DNA from: Candidatus Omnitrophota bacterium
Lineage (GTDB): Bacteria; Omnitrophota; Gorgyraeia; Gygaellales; Profunditerraquicolaceae
Direction: 5' to 3'
DNA: 7,292 nucleotides
Assembly (NCBI GenBank): GCA_016931435.1
Contig: JAFGET010000093.1
Span: 1-7,292, forward strand
Shown here: one piece after another, positions 1 through 6,617 of the stretch
Layout: each line of letters starts with the position of its first letter
Position numbering within the stretch: the first letter of the stretch is position 1
Made by a program: the position numbers and the translations under genes
The notes under the pieces: model-generated
The model's input: the letters and a program-made list of their open reading frames with translations, nothing else
What the model was told of the DNA's origin: nothing
Database searches by the model: none

Positions 1-1323
1 ATTCAGCGCTTCCGGGGGCATACCGATACCCGTATCCGAGATCTTGATCTCTAAAAACTCGTTTTTTATCTGGGCCCTTACGGTTATTTTGCCTGCTTCG
101 GGAGTAAACTTCACCGCGTTACCTAACAGGTTAATAAATACGCGTTCTATTTGATTACGGTCTAAATATATCAAAGGAATATCTTTTTCTATATCCGTGG
201 CCAGTTCTATGTTTTTGTTTTTACATTGGATCATGATAAGGTCGACGATATTAGCGATAATATTAGCGATATCCAACAACTCCATCTTCATCACCGTTTT
301 ACCGGCTTCGATACGTGCGATATCCAAAAGATCGTTTACCATCTTGACCAACTCATCGCTATGGCGGTTGATCTTTTCCAGCCTTTCCTTAACCGCCGGA
401 GGAAGTTTTCCCAGTTTTTCCGCGGTCAGTATCGCCGCATAGCCCTTGACGGAAGTAAGGGGAGTCCTTAATTCATGAGAGACGCTTGAGATGAATTCAC
501 TTTTCCTTTTGTTTATTATCCTGACTTCTTCCAGGGCCGTAGTCAACTGGTGCGTCCTTTCTTCGACCTTCTTTTCCAGGTCCTGTTGCGTGCGCCAAGT
601 TTTTTCAAATAAACGAGCGTTTTCTATGGCCTGGCCTATTTGGTTTGTCAGGATAGTGATTATTTCTTCGTCGCCCTCGGTAGTAGCCATTTCGGTACTT
701 TCCCTGCCGATGCATAAAAAGCCTTTATTGCCCTCTTTAGGCATTATCGGGGCTATGACAAATGAGCTGACCCCATAGGTGCGGTTTATTTTATTTTTGT
801 TAAAATCACCGCTTTCTTTTAAGGAAAGTGAAGAAGCGGCCACTTCGTTTTTAATCAATTCGTTATAGTAATTTTTATCCGTGTTTACGTGAGACAATAT
901 TTCGCGTATTTGTTCTTCGGGGTAGCCGATATTTAAATGCAGGACAAACCTGTTATCCGCGTCATCCCACAAGAAGGCGCAGGCTTTTTCGAATCCCAGC
1001 TCTTCGACATAAGCGGCGGTTATCTTTTTAAATACCTGCGGCGCCTCCAGGGTTGTGCTGATCGTCTTAGAAAGCCTCTGTAACGCGTATAAGCCGCTTA
1101 TTTTTTTATCCAGTTCTTCCTGGATTTTATTTAATTCCATATCCGTACGCACGATAAGCTTCGCTTGTTCGTCCATTTCTTCCAGGGATCTTCTTAATTT
1201 GACCAGTGCTTTTTCAAGCAAGGCGATCTTGTCCATCTTTAGTTTAAGCATTACACCCAAGACAGCAAGAGCGATGATGCTTAAAAATTGCAAGAAATTA
1301 AGTAAAACGCCCAGGTCGAACAT
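1..1323 (-). CDS. GAF-domain sensor histidine kinase (partial, C-terminus beyond window edge)
   Basis: The frame is open from the ATG at 1323-1321 to the window edge, giving 441 codons. Residues about 5-27 form one hydrophobic segment, so the protein is probably membrane-anchored with its sensory part in the cytoplasm. Residues about 30-78 look like a charged coiled coil. Residues about 79-240 fit a GAF domain, starting LQRLSKTISTTLE and ending in the helix NQIGQAIENARLFE. A second coiled coil (about 241-275) leads to the HisKA domain, with H-box SHELRTPLTSVKGY and phospho-acceptor His283. The ATPase domain shows the N-box NLLGNAVKF (398-406) and the G1 box DTGIGMP (430-436); the later ATP-binding boxes lie outside the window. 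Autophosphorylation and transfer to a response regulator are known for the family; the GAF ligand cannot be read from sequence. The start lies 3 nt after the FIST gene's stop without a convincing Shine-Dalgarno, which suggests translational coupling. Confidence 0.93.
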   Translation of the reverse strand, partial: MFDLGVLLNFLQFLSIIALAVLGVMLKLKMDKIALLEKALVKLRRSLEEMDEQAKLIVRTDMELNKIQEELDKKISGLYALQRLSKTISTTLEAPQVFKKITAAYVEELGFEKACAFLWDDADNRFVLHLNIGYPEEQIREILSHVNTDKNYYNELIKNEVAASSLSLKESGDFNKNKINRTYGVSSFVIAPIMPKEGNKGFLCIGRESTEMATTEGDEEIITILTNQIGQAIENARLFEKTWRTQQDLEKKVEERTHQLTTALEEVRIINKRKSEFISSVSHELRTPLTSVKGYAAILTAEKLGKLPPAVKERLEKINRHSDELVKMVNDLLDIARIEAGKTVMKMELLDIANIIANIVDLIMIQCKNKNIELATDIEKDIPLIYLDRNQIERVFINLLGNAVKFTPEAGKITVRAQIKNEFLEIKISDTGIGMPPEALN

Positions 1324-1326
1324 TTT

Positions 1327-2517
1327 TTATGCGCTCGCGGCTAAAATAGTGATGGTCTGGTTATGGAAATACGTCTGCCCGTAATATCCTATTGCTCCGA
1401 AGGGCGCTTCTTCTCCGCATGTGTATAATCCTATGACCGGGATATCTTTGCCCGCGGATTCTTTTATAATATCCAGTTCAAGGTGAGCCTCTTTCCTTAG
1501 TAAGATATATCGTGAAATAGAGTCAAATACAAGAAAAAAATCAATTTTATTTTCCATGTTATTTTTAGCTTCCATCACCGCGCTTTTAGTGGCTGAAAGC
1601 AGGGATTCTTTAGTGCCGATCATAAGATGTATCTGGCTGCCTTCGGGTATATTGCCCTGGAAGGTCAGTGAGCCGTTTTCTTCTATAGCGAGGATGTTCC
1701 TCAGTAGATATTCTTTTCCTTCGCCTAGTTGTATCCCCATAGGGTAAAGGACGGAAATAAATTTAAGTTCTTTTTGTAATTTGGATATATCCGCGGCGAA
1801 ATAATCCTCATATATTTTTGCCGCGGATATACCGTCTATTTCAAAGACTTTGTTATTAACAGAGCGGGTGACAAAGCGGGGTTTGCCTAAAGGTTTCCAT
1901 CCGTGTTTTATGCCTATCCCAAAATTAAAGTTTCCGCCCCAGAGCATCCCGGTTACGCTGTTATTAAGCAGATCCTGCTTATAATAAAGGTGCGTTTTTG
2001 AGAAATTTAAAGTATCTGCTATCGAGGCCCCTAAAATGGGAAAACTCTTTCCCATCCGTTCCTGCAGGCCGTAAATTATACTTGATTCTTCTTCAAAAGG
2101 ACGGTCGGAAAACATTACCCCCAGGTGCCTTTTCTTATTTATGAAACTCGAAAGGAGTTTTTCTCCTAATTCTGCTCCTGCGCCAAAAGGGCTTTTTAAG
2201 GCGATATCCTTGGAAAAAGCTGTTTCGCAATATGTGCCTTCGGGCAGGCTGATGAGCATCAATAATAATCCGTGTTTAAATATACCCTGGTCTGAGATTA
2301 TCACCGGGCTGCTTGAGCCGATGATAGGCACGCGCTCACCAAGAGACATGCCAAGTATTTTTAATAAAGCGGGAGAGGATAGGTCAGTAGAGCAGAATAC
2401 GATTGCCAGCGAGGGTTTTATTTTGAATCTTTTCGAGAAAGCCTGTTCCAGCGCCTCTTTGCCTGCCGAAACAGGATTTTTCTCGAAGCTTAACCCGATG
2501 CTTAAATCTATAGCCAT
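1327..2517 (-). CDS. FIST domain (FIST_N/FIST_C) sensory protein
   Basis: This complete 396-residue protein has the layout of soluble FIST proteins. An N-terminal FIST_N region spans about residues 30-225, with VPIIGSSSP near 63-71 and HGWKPLG at 205-211. A FIST_C region follows from about 235, with VFDSISRYILL at 330-340, GLYTCGEEAP at 363-372 and the closing FHNQTITIL at 384-392. There is no signal peptide or membrane segment, so it should be cytoplasmic. FIST domains are described as ligand-binding sensory modules found with kinases, chemoreceptors and cyclic-di-GMP enzymes; small molecules such as amino acids have been proposed as ligands. Here it directly precedes a histidine kinase with a 3-nt gap and probably works with it. 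The ATG at 2517-2515 is the only start upstream of the domain before an in-frame stop; the Shine-Dalgarno is weak. The ligand is unknown. Confidence 0.9.
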   Translation of the reverse strand: MAIDLSIGLSFEKNPVSAGKEALEQAFSKRFKIKPSLAIVFCSTDLSSPALLKILGMSLGERVPIIGSSSPVIISDQGIFKHGLLLMLISLPEGTYCETAFSKDIALKSPFGAGAELGEKLLSSFINKKRHLGVMFSDRPFEEESSIIYGLQERMGKSFPILGASIADTLNFSKTHLYYKQDLLNNSVTGMLWGGNFNFGIGIKHGWKPLGKPRFVTRSVNNKVFEIDGISAAKIYEDYFAADISKLQKELKFISVLYPMGIQLGEGKEYLLRNILAIEENGSLTFQGNIPEGSQIHLMIGTKESLLSATKSAVMEAKNNMENKIDFFLVFDSISRYILLRKEAHLELDIIKESAGKDIPVIGLYTCGEEAPFGAIGYYGQTYFHNQTITILAASA

Positions 2518-2555
2518 TTTTCGCTTGTTTAGGTTTTGGGAACAGCTGCAACATC

Positions 2556-2584
2556 AATATACTATATATATTACGGCAATTCAA
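2556..2584 (-). promoter_or_regulatory. Candidate sigma70-type promoter for the FIST-kinase unit
   Basis: Read on the minus strand, TTGAAT (2584-2579) is followed after 17 nt by TATATT (2561-2556). Both boxes are close to the sigma70 consensus and the spacing is ideal. The expected start near 2549 would give a leader of about 30 nt before the FIST ATG. The region is AT-rich, so chance matches are more likely than usual. Confidence 0.5.
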
Positions 2585-2650
2585 CGAAATTCTATTTTTA
2601 ATAAAAACAGTAAATTGTTTATCCTATCAGCGACAACGGCTATAATTCTA

Positions 2651-2678
2651 TTGACAACCGTATTTGCTGTGGTAATAT
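2651..2678 (+). promoter_or_regulatory. Strong sigma70-type promoter with extended -10 for nfnAB-gdhA
   Basis: A perfect -35 box TTGACA (2651-2656) is separated by 16 nt from TAATAT (2673-2678), preceded by the extended -10 dinucleotide TG at 2670-2671. An overlapping TATAAT lies at 2676-2681 but with 19-nt spacing. Transcription would start near 2685, leaving a leader of about 175 nt before nfnA. It faces away from the FIST-gene promoter about 70 bp to its left. Confidence 0.68.
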
Positions 2679-2697
2679 AATTCAAACATATTTATAT

Positions 2698-2844
2698 AAG
2701 GACAAGGACGTCCTTTTTTATCTTCGGATACAGGGAAACCTGTATTACTTTGGGAATTACCTGTTTGCCCGGCGGCATATTTTTTAGGTTAATGGCATAA
2801 GGTAATGCTCCATAAAAGATAAATAAGGGCGTTTTTCTTTTTTT
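2698..2844 (+). promoter_or_regulatory. Candidate structured leader RNA (riboswitch-like, class not recognised)
   Basis: Bases 2709-2724 pair with 2816-2831 (16 positions, one U-U mismatch, one G-U wobble), and 2704-2708 can extend this by pairing with the U-run at 2832-2836. Enclosed are a 7-bp hairpin with a GAAA tetraloop (2728-2734 with 2739-2745), a short stem UGCC/GGCA (2766-2769 with 2774-2777), possibly enclosed by ACCU/AGGU (2759-2762 with 2786-2789), and a 7-bp hairpin with a UC bulge (2792-2798 with 2805-2808 and 2811-2813). The last hairpin's loop carries AGGUA (2800-2804), complementary to UACCU (2758-2762), allowing a pseudoknot as an alternative to the ACCU/AGGU stem. A U-rich run follows (2832-2844), just before the Shine-Dalgarno AGGAAG (2845-2850). 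Two tandem AAGGAC copies (2698-2709) and a 12-base palindrome (2704-2715) overlap the closing helix and could compete with it. The pairings were made by eye; function is inferred. Confidence 0.45.
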
Positions 2845-2860
2845 AGGAAGAAATAAGTTT

Positions 2861-3688
2861 ATGAAGGTTATATCGAAAAAGATACTTTCTAGTACAAAAG
2901 ATAGTAAAGTCACGCTTCTTGAAGTTCTTTCTCCCGAGATATCCCAAAAAGCCCTCCCCGGGCAGTTTGTGGTGTTGATGGTGGCTAAAGAGGGGGAAAG
3001 GATCCCTCTTACCGTAGTTTCTTCGGATAAGCAAAAAGGGTCTATTACTATAATTTTCCAGGAAATAGGCTTGACCACGCGCCTTCTGGGAAGGTTAAAT
3101 ACCGGAGATTACTTATATTCTATTGTCGGCCCCTTAGGCCATGCTACTGAGGTCAAAAATTACGGCAAGGTCATCCTGGTGGGCGGGGGCGTAGGTATAG
3201 CCGAGATATATCCGGTAGCTAGGGCTCTTAAAGAGGCAGGCAACCAGATTACCTCCATTTTAGGTGCAAGGAATAAGGGATTATTGATACTGGAGGAGGA
3301 ATTAAAAGGCGTATCGGATGAGTGCCTTATTGTCACCGATGACGGAAGTTCCGGAAGAAAAGGTTTTACTACCGATATTTTAGGCGAACTTCTTAAAAAA
3401 GATAAATATGCTTTGGTCTACGCGGTCGGGCCGATACCGATGATGCAGAAAGTCGCCCAGGTAACTGCCGATTTTTCGGTGAAAACGACCGTTTCTTTAA
3501 ACGCCCTCATGGTGGATGCTACGGGCATGTGCGGATGTTGCCGGGTGAGTGTCGGCGGCCAGACTAAATTCAGCTGCGTAGACGGCCCGGAATTTGAAGC
3601 GAATCTCGTAGACTGGAACGAATTGATAAAAAGGAACCGCATCTATTCAGAACAGGAAAAACATATTTGTCAGTTAAGGCTAAAGTAG
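2861..3688 (+). CDS. nfnA: NfnA: FAD/[2Fe-2S] subunit of NADH-dependent ferredoxin:NADP+ oxidoreductase
   Basis: This 275-residue protein belongs to the ferredoxin-NADP reductase-like family that includes NfnA/SudB and dihydroorotate dehydrogenase PyrK. The N-terminal FAD-binding barrel contains RIPLT (47-51) and GPLG (90-93). The nucleotide-binding domain has GGGVGIAEIYPVARAL (108-123). The C-terminal cluster-binding segment gives Asp219-x4-Cys224-x2-Cys227-x11-Cys239, matching the Asp plus three Cys coordination known for NfnA. The family motif CVDGPEF (239-245) follows. In Nfn this subunit handles NAD(H) and contacts the bifurcating FAD subunit. The gene starts the operon; its stop is 6 nt before nfnB. 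The ATG at 2861 has AGGAAG at 2845-2850 with somewhat long spacing. Odd detail: Cys226 lies between two cluster ligands, where I expect a small residue. SudB-like sulfide dehydrogenase is the main alternative, but the GltD-like partner and gdhA context favour Nfn. Confidence 0.9.
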   Translation: MKVISKKILSSTKDSKVTLLEVLSPEISQKALPGQFVVLMVAKEGERIPLTVVSSDKQKGSITIIFQEIGLTTRLLGRLNTGDYLYSIVGPLGHATEVKNYGKVILVGGGVGIAEIYPVARALKEAGNQITSILGARNKGLLILEEELKGVSDECLIVTDDGSSGRKGFTTDILGELLKKDKYALVYAVGPIPMMQKVAQVTADFSVKTTVSLNALMVDATGMCGCCRVSVGGQTKFSCVDGPEFEANLVDWNELIKRNRIYSEQEKHICQLRLK

Positions 3689-3694
3689 GTATAG

Positions 3695-5116
3695 ATGAAA
3701 AAATCACCCGTAAAAATAAAAGAACTGGAAGCTTCTGAGAGGATCAAGGGCTTTGAGGAAGTAGTCTTAGGTTATAATGAAGAAGAAGCTGCCTTAGAAG
3801 CCAGCCGCTGTCTGCAGTGTAAGAATCCTACCTGTATTGAAGGTTGCCCCGTAGGCATAGATATAAAGACTTTTATTTATCAGATCACCCAAAAAGACTA
3901 CAGGGGAGCATATCTTACGATCAGGCAGAAGAACAATTTTCCTTCTCTCTGCGGAAGGGTCTGCCCGGCAGAATACCAGTGCCGCCGCGCCTGCGTATTG
4001 ACCAAAAAAGGATCTCCTTATGCAAGCGAACAGGCTATAAATATCCATTTTTTGGAGAGATTTATAGGAGATTACGGGATAAAGGAAGGGATCGAAGTCG
4101 GCTCTCAGGATGAGGCGCGTTTTTCGAAAATGAAAATAGCGGTAGTAGGCTCGGGCCCGGCAGGTTTATGTTGCGCCGGAGAGCTGGCGCGTAAAGGAGT
4201 TAAGGTAGTTATTTTTGAAGGGCTGCATCAAAGCGGAGGGGTGTTACGTTATGGGATACCTCCTTTGAGGCTGCCGAGGGATATTCTGGACGTTGAAATA
4301 AATTATCTTGAGAAATTAGGAGTCAAGATCATCCCCAACTTTATCATTGGAAAGACTAAAACCTTGGATGATCTTTTGAAAGATGGTTATCGCGCTGTTT
4401 TCTTAGGATTAGGAGCGGGGATCCCTTCATTTTTGAAGGTTCCCGGAGAAAATCTCTGTAATATTTATTCTGCCAACGAATTTTTGACGCGGGTAAACCT
4501 TATGCAGGCGTATAAATTTCCCCGGTTCCATACTCCGGTCAGTATCGGCAAGCATATCATTATTATCGGGGGAGGCAATACCGCAATGGATTCCGCAAGA
4601 GTGGCTTTAAGGCTTCAGAAGATGAACGGTATACAGCCGGATACGACTATAGTCTATCGCCGCACCGAAATAGAGATGCCTGCCAGGAGGCTTGAGATAG
4701 AACACGCCAAAGAGGAAGGCATAAAATTTAAATTTTTAGTCAAGCCGCTTGAGTTTATAGGTGATGAATCAGGGTTTGTTTCTAAGATGCGCTTGCTTGA
4801 GTGCGAATTGGCAGAGCCGGATGAATCCGGCAGAAGAAGGCCGGTGGACATCCCGGGAAGCGATTTTGCAATAAGTTGCGATATGGCAGTTATTGCCGTG
4901 GGATTACAGGCAAACCAGATCTTAACAAAAGTTACTCCACAGCTTAAGACCGATAAGTATGGGGATGTGGTGGTCGACCCCGATACTATGGAGACCTCTA
5001 TCAAAGGAGTCTTTGCCGGAGGAGATATCGTAGGAGGTGAAGGGACGGTTATAGAAGCAATGGGTATGAGTAAAAAGGCGGCGTGCGCCATGCTTGATTA
5101 TGTTGTCAGGCAGTAA
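3695..5116 (+). CDS. nfnB: NfnB: FAD/[4Fe-4S] subunit of Nfn (glutamate synthase small-subunit family)
   Basis: This 473-residue GltD-like flavoprotein has a normal length for NfnB. Eight cysteines near the N-terminus (39, 42, 47, 51 and 86, 90, 96, 100) lie in SRCLQCKNPTCIEGCP and CGRVCPAEYQCRRAC, the pattern that carries two [4Fe-4S] clusters. The first dinucleotide-binding motif VGSGPAG (151-157) should bind FAD. The second, IIGGGNTAMDSAR (290-302), should bind NADP(H). The closing GVFAGGDIVGGEGTVIEAM (438-456) completes the FAD site. In Nfn this subunit bifurcates electrons between ferredoxin, NADP(H) and the NAD-linked NfnA. No glutamate synthase large subunit is in the window and nfnA is 6 nt upstream, so Nfn fits better than GOGAT. 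Database records often label such genes gltA or gltD. The start has only a weak AGG upstream at 3687-3689, consistent with coupled translation. Confidence 0.9.
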   Translation: MKKSPVKIKELEASERIKGFEEVVLGYNEEEAALEASRCLQCKNPTCIEGCPVGIDIKTFIYQITQKDYRGAYLTIRQKNNFPSLCGRVCPAEYQCRRACVLTKKGSPYASEQAINIHFLERFIGDYGIKEGIEVGSQDEARFSKMKIAVVGSGPAGLCCAGELARKGVKVVIFEGLHQSGGVLRYGIPPLRLPRDILDVEINYLEKLGVKIIPNFIIGKTKTLDDLLKDGYRAVFLGLGAGIPSFLKVPGENLCNIYSANEFLTRVNLMQAYKFPRFHTPVSIGKHIIIIGGGNTAMDSARVALRLQKMNGIQPDTTIVYRRTEIEMPARRLEIEHAKEEGIKFKFLVKPLEFIGDESGFVSKMRLLECELAEPDESGRRRPVDIPGSDFAISCDMAVIAVGLQANQILTKVTPQLKTDKYGDVVVDPDTMETSIKGVFAGGDIVGGEGTVIEAMGMSKKAACAMLDYVVRQ

Positions 5117-5121
5117 TATGC

Positions 5122-5128
5122 AGGGAGG
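5122..5128 (+). promoter_or_regulatory. Strong ribosome binding site of gdhA
   Basis: AGGGAGG lies 5 nt before the ATG at 5134 and is the best Shine-Dalgarno in the window. It is much stronger than those of nfnA and nfnB, suggesting gdhA is translated at a higher rate from the shared mRNA. It confirms the 5134 start. Confidence 0.75.
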
Positions 5129-5133
5129 CATAT

Positions 5134-6471
5134 ATGTCAAATAGAGTAGAAAGTTTCATGAAGATGGTCATCGCTAAAAATCCGGGGGAACCCGAGTTCC
5201 ATCAGGCAGTCGAGGAAGTAGCTGAGTCCTTGATGCCTTTTATTGAAAAAAATCCCAGGTATGCAAGGTCAAAGGTATTGGAAAGAATGACGGAACCGGA
5301 GAGGGTGATAATGTTTCGCGTCCCCTGGCCGGATGATAAAGGAGAGTTTCAGGTAAACAGAGGTTTTCGTATCGAGATGAACAGCGCTATCGGTCCTTAT
5401 AAAGGGGGCTTGCGTTTTCATCCCAGCGTGAATTTAGGGGTCTTAAAATTTTTAGCCTTTGAGCAGGTTTTTAAGAACAGCCTTACCACTCTTCCTATGG
5501 GCGGAGGCAAAGGCGGTTCTGATTTTGACCCTAAGGGTAAATCCGATAATGAAGTAATGCGTTTCTGCCAGAGTTTTATGACCGAATTATCCCGGCATAT
5601 CGGAGAGAATACCGATGTCCCTGCGGGCGATATCGGAGTAGGTGGCAGAGAAATCGGGTTTATGTTCGGACAGTATAAAAGATTACGCAATGAATTCACC
5701 GGTGTTTTAACCGGTAAAGGCCTGAATTGGGGCGGCAGCCTCATTCGTCCCGAAGCAACAGGTTATGGCTGCGTATATTTCGTGCAGGAAATGCTTAAGA
5801 CCAGAGGAGAGACTTTAAAAGGCAAGGTCTGCGCGGTCTCCGGTTCAGGGAATGTAGCGCAATATACCGTAGAAAAACTTATACAATTGGGGGCAAAAGT
5901 CGTGACTTTATCAGACTCCAATGGTTTTATCTGCGATGAGGGAGGAATTGATTCTAAAGAATTGAAGTACGTGATGGACCTAAAGAACAACCGCCGCGGC
6001 AGGATCAAGGAATGCGCCAAAGAGTTCAAGTGTAAATATCACGAAGGCAAGAAGCCGTGGTCAGTCAAATGCGATATTGCTTTTCCTTCTGCCACCCAGA
6101 ACGAAATTGACGCGGATGATGCTAAAGCATTGGTAAAAAACGGCTGTATCGCAATAGGCGAAGGAGCGAATATGCCTACGACACCAGAAGGCGTAGAAGT
6201 ATTTCAGAAGGCAAAGATACTTTATGCCCCCGGCAAAGCTGCTAATGCCGGAGGGGTGGCTACTTCGGGCCTTGAGATGAGCCAGAATAGCTTACGTTTA
6301 TCCTGGAGCCGGGAGGAAGTAGACCAAAGGCTGCATGGGATAATGGTGGCGATACACGGACAATGCGTCAAATACGGAAAAGAAGGCAGTTATATCAATT
6401 ACGTCAATGGCGCCAACATCGCCGGGTTTGTTAAAGTGGCCGATGCAATGTTGGATCAGGGATTAGTGTAG
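5134..6471 (+). CDS. gdhA: NADP-type glutamate dehydrogenase
   Basis: This 445-residue protein matches the hexameric bacterial GDH family in length and motifs. It would catalyse 2-oxoglutarate + NH4+ + NAD(P)H to glutamate in the cytoplasm. The substrate domain shows GPYKGGLRFHPSV (87-99) with Lys90, the active-site loop LPMGGGKGGSDFDPKGKS (120-137) with the expected catalytic Lys126, and PAGDIGVGGREIG (163-175) with Asp166. The coenzyme domain carries VSGSGNVAQY (235-244) and, at the end of the second strand, TLSDSNG (258-264), usual in NADP-preferring members rather than an acidic NAD-type residue. The C-terminal NAGGVATSGLEMSQN (371-385) is also typical. It follows nfnB by 17 nt, so the NADPH-producing Nfn and this consumer are probably co-transcribed. 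Coenzyme preference is inferred from family resemblance. Confidence 0.95.
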   Translation: MSNRVESFMKMVIAKNPGEPEFHQAVEEVAESLMPFIEKNPRYARSKVLERMTEPERVIMFRVPWPDDKGEFQVNRGFRIEMNSAIGPYKGGLRFHPSVNLGVLKFLAFEQVFKNSLTTLPMGGGKGGSDFDPKGKSDNEVMRFCQSFMTELSRHIGENTDVPAGDIGVGGREIGFMFGQYKRLRNEFTGVLTGKGLNWGGSLIRPEATGYGCVYFVQEMLKTRGETLKGKVCAVSGSGNVAQYTVEKLIQLGAKVVTLSDSNGFICDEGGIDSKELKYVMDLKNNRRGRIKECAKEFKCKYHEGKKPWSVKCDIAFPSATQNEIDADDAKALVKNGCIAIGEGANMPTTPEGVEVFQKAKILYAPGKAANAGGVATSGLEMSQNSLRLSWSREEVDQRLHGIMVAIHGQCVKYGKEGSYINYVNGANIAGFVKVADAMLDQGLV

Positions 6472-6477
6472 AAAATT

Positions 6478-6508
6478 GAATCTCCCCGGGCTTAAAGCCC
6501 GGGGATTC
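6478..6508. repeat. GC-rich palindrome (REP-like, first unit)
   Basis: CCCCGGGCT (6484-6492) pairs perfectly with AGCCCGGGG (6496-6504) across a 3-nt loop, extended by GAAT (6478-6481) with ATTC (6505-6508) around a 2-nt bulge. No U-run follows, so it is not a standard terminator, though it could protect the 3' end of the gdhA mRNA. Together with the next palindrome it resembles a REP or IS200/IS605-type mobile repeat. Confidence 0.6.
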
Positions 6509-6527
6509 ATCCCGAGCAGAAAAAGCA

Positions 6528-6551
6528 TAATCCCATTCATGGGAGGGATTA
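6528..6551. repeat. Second palindrome with two alternative stems (REP-like)
   Basis: TAATCCC (6528-6534) pairs with GGGATTA (6545-6551), while CCCA (6532-6535) can pair with TGGG (6540-6543) around the loop TTCA; the two stems exclude each other in part. The core CCCATTCATGGG shares its TTCA centre with GGGATTCATCCC (6502-6513) at the edge of the first palindrome, with the flanking triplets swapped. No transposase gene is present in the window. Confidence 0.5.
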
Positions 6552-6566
6552 ATTTTGCGCTGATAT

Positions 6567-6601
6567 AAAAAATACCCCGCTTGTAGAGCGGGGTATTTTT
6601 T
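6567..6601. terminator. Intrinsic terminator after gdhA
   Basis: A perfect 15-bp inverted repeat (6567-6581 with 6587-6601) has a GC-rich top, a 5-nt loop TGTAG, an A-tract on the left and a T-tract on the right. This is a canonical rho-independent terminator that works in either direction. It ends the nfnA-nfnB-gdhA unit about 95 bp after the gdhA stop and insulates the next gene. Confidence 0.92.
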
Positions 6602-6609
6602 GCTATAGT
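6581..6609 (+). promoter_or_regulatory. Candidate promoter for the 2-hydroxyglutarate oxidoreductase gene, possibly leaderless
   Basis: TATAGT (6604-6609) is a good -10 box; a weak -35 TTGTAG (6581-6586) lies 17 nt upstream, inside the terminator hairpin. Transcription would start at about 6615-6618, at or within a few bases of the ATG at 6618. No Shine-Dalgarno is visible between the terminator and the ATG, consistent with a leaderless mRNA. Confidence 0.42.
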
Positions 6610-6617
6610 ACAAAACC

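Noticed and set aside
2141..2680. 179-residue open frame on the plus strand, antisense to the FIST gene and running into the intergenic region
   Set aside because: It shows no recognisable domain, lies opposite a well-supported FIST coding frame, and its end is low-complexity translation of AT-rich promoter DNA.
2722..2777. FMN-riboswitch-like fragments (CUUCGG near 2722 and CCCGGCGG at 2768-2775)
   Set aside because: The order and spacing are wrong, the paired second half of the FMN aptamer core is missing, and nfnA is not a usual FMN-riboswitch target.
2692..3078. 128-residue minus-strand open frame overlapping the leader and nfnA
   Set aside because: It is antisense to the FAD-binding domain of nfnA and has no family resemblance or ribosome binding site that I can see.
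3695..5116. Annotation as glutamate synthase (GOGAT) small subunit
   Set aside because: No large subunit is present in the window and the partner 6 nt upstream is NfnA, so the transhydrogenase role explains the pair better.
6478..6508. First palindrome as the gdhA transcription terminator
   Set aside because: No T-run follows on the plus strand, and a perfect terminator with flanking A and T tracts lies 60 bp further on.
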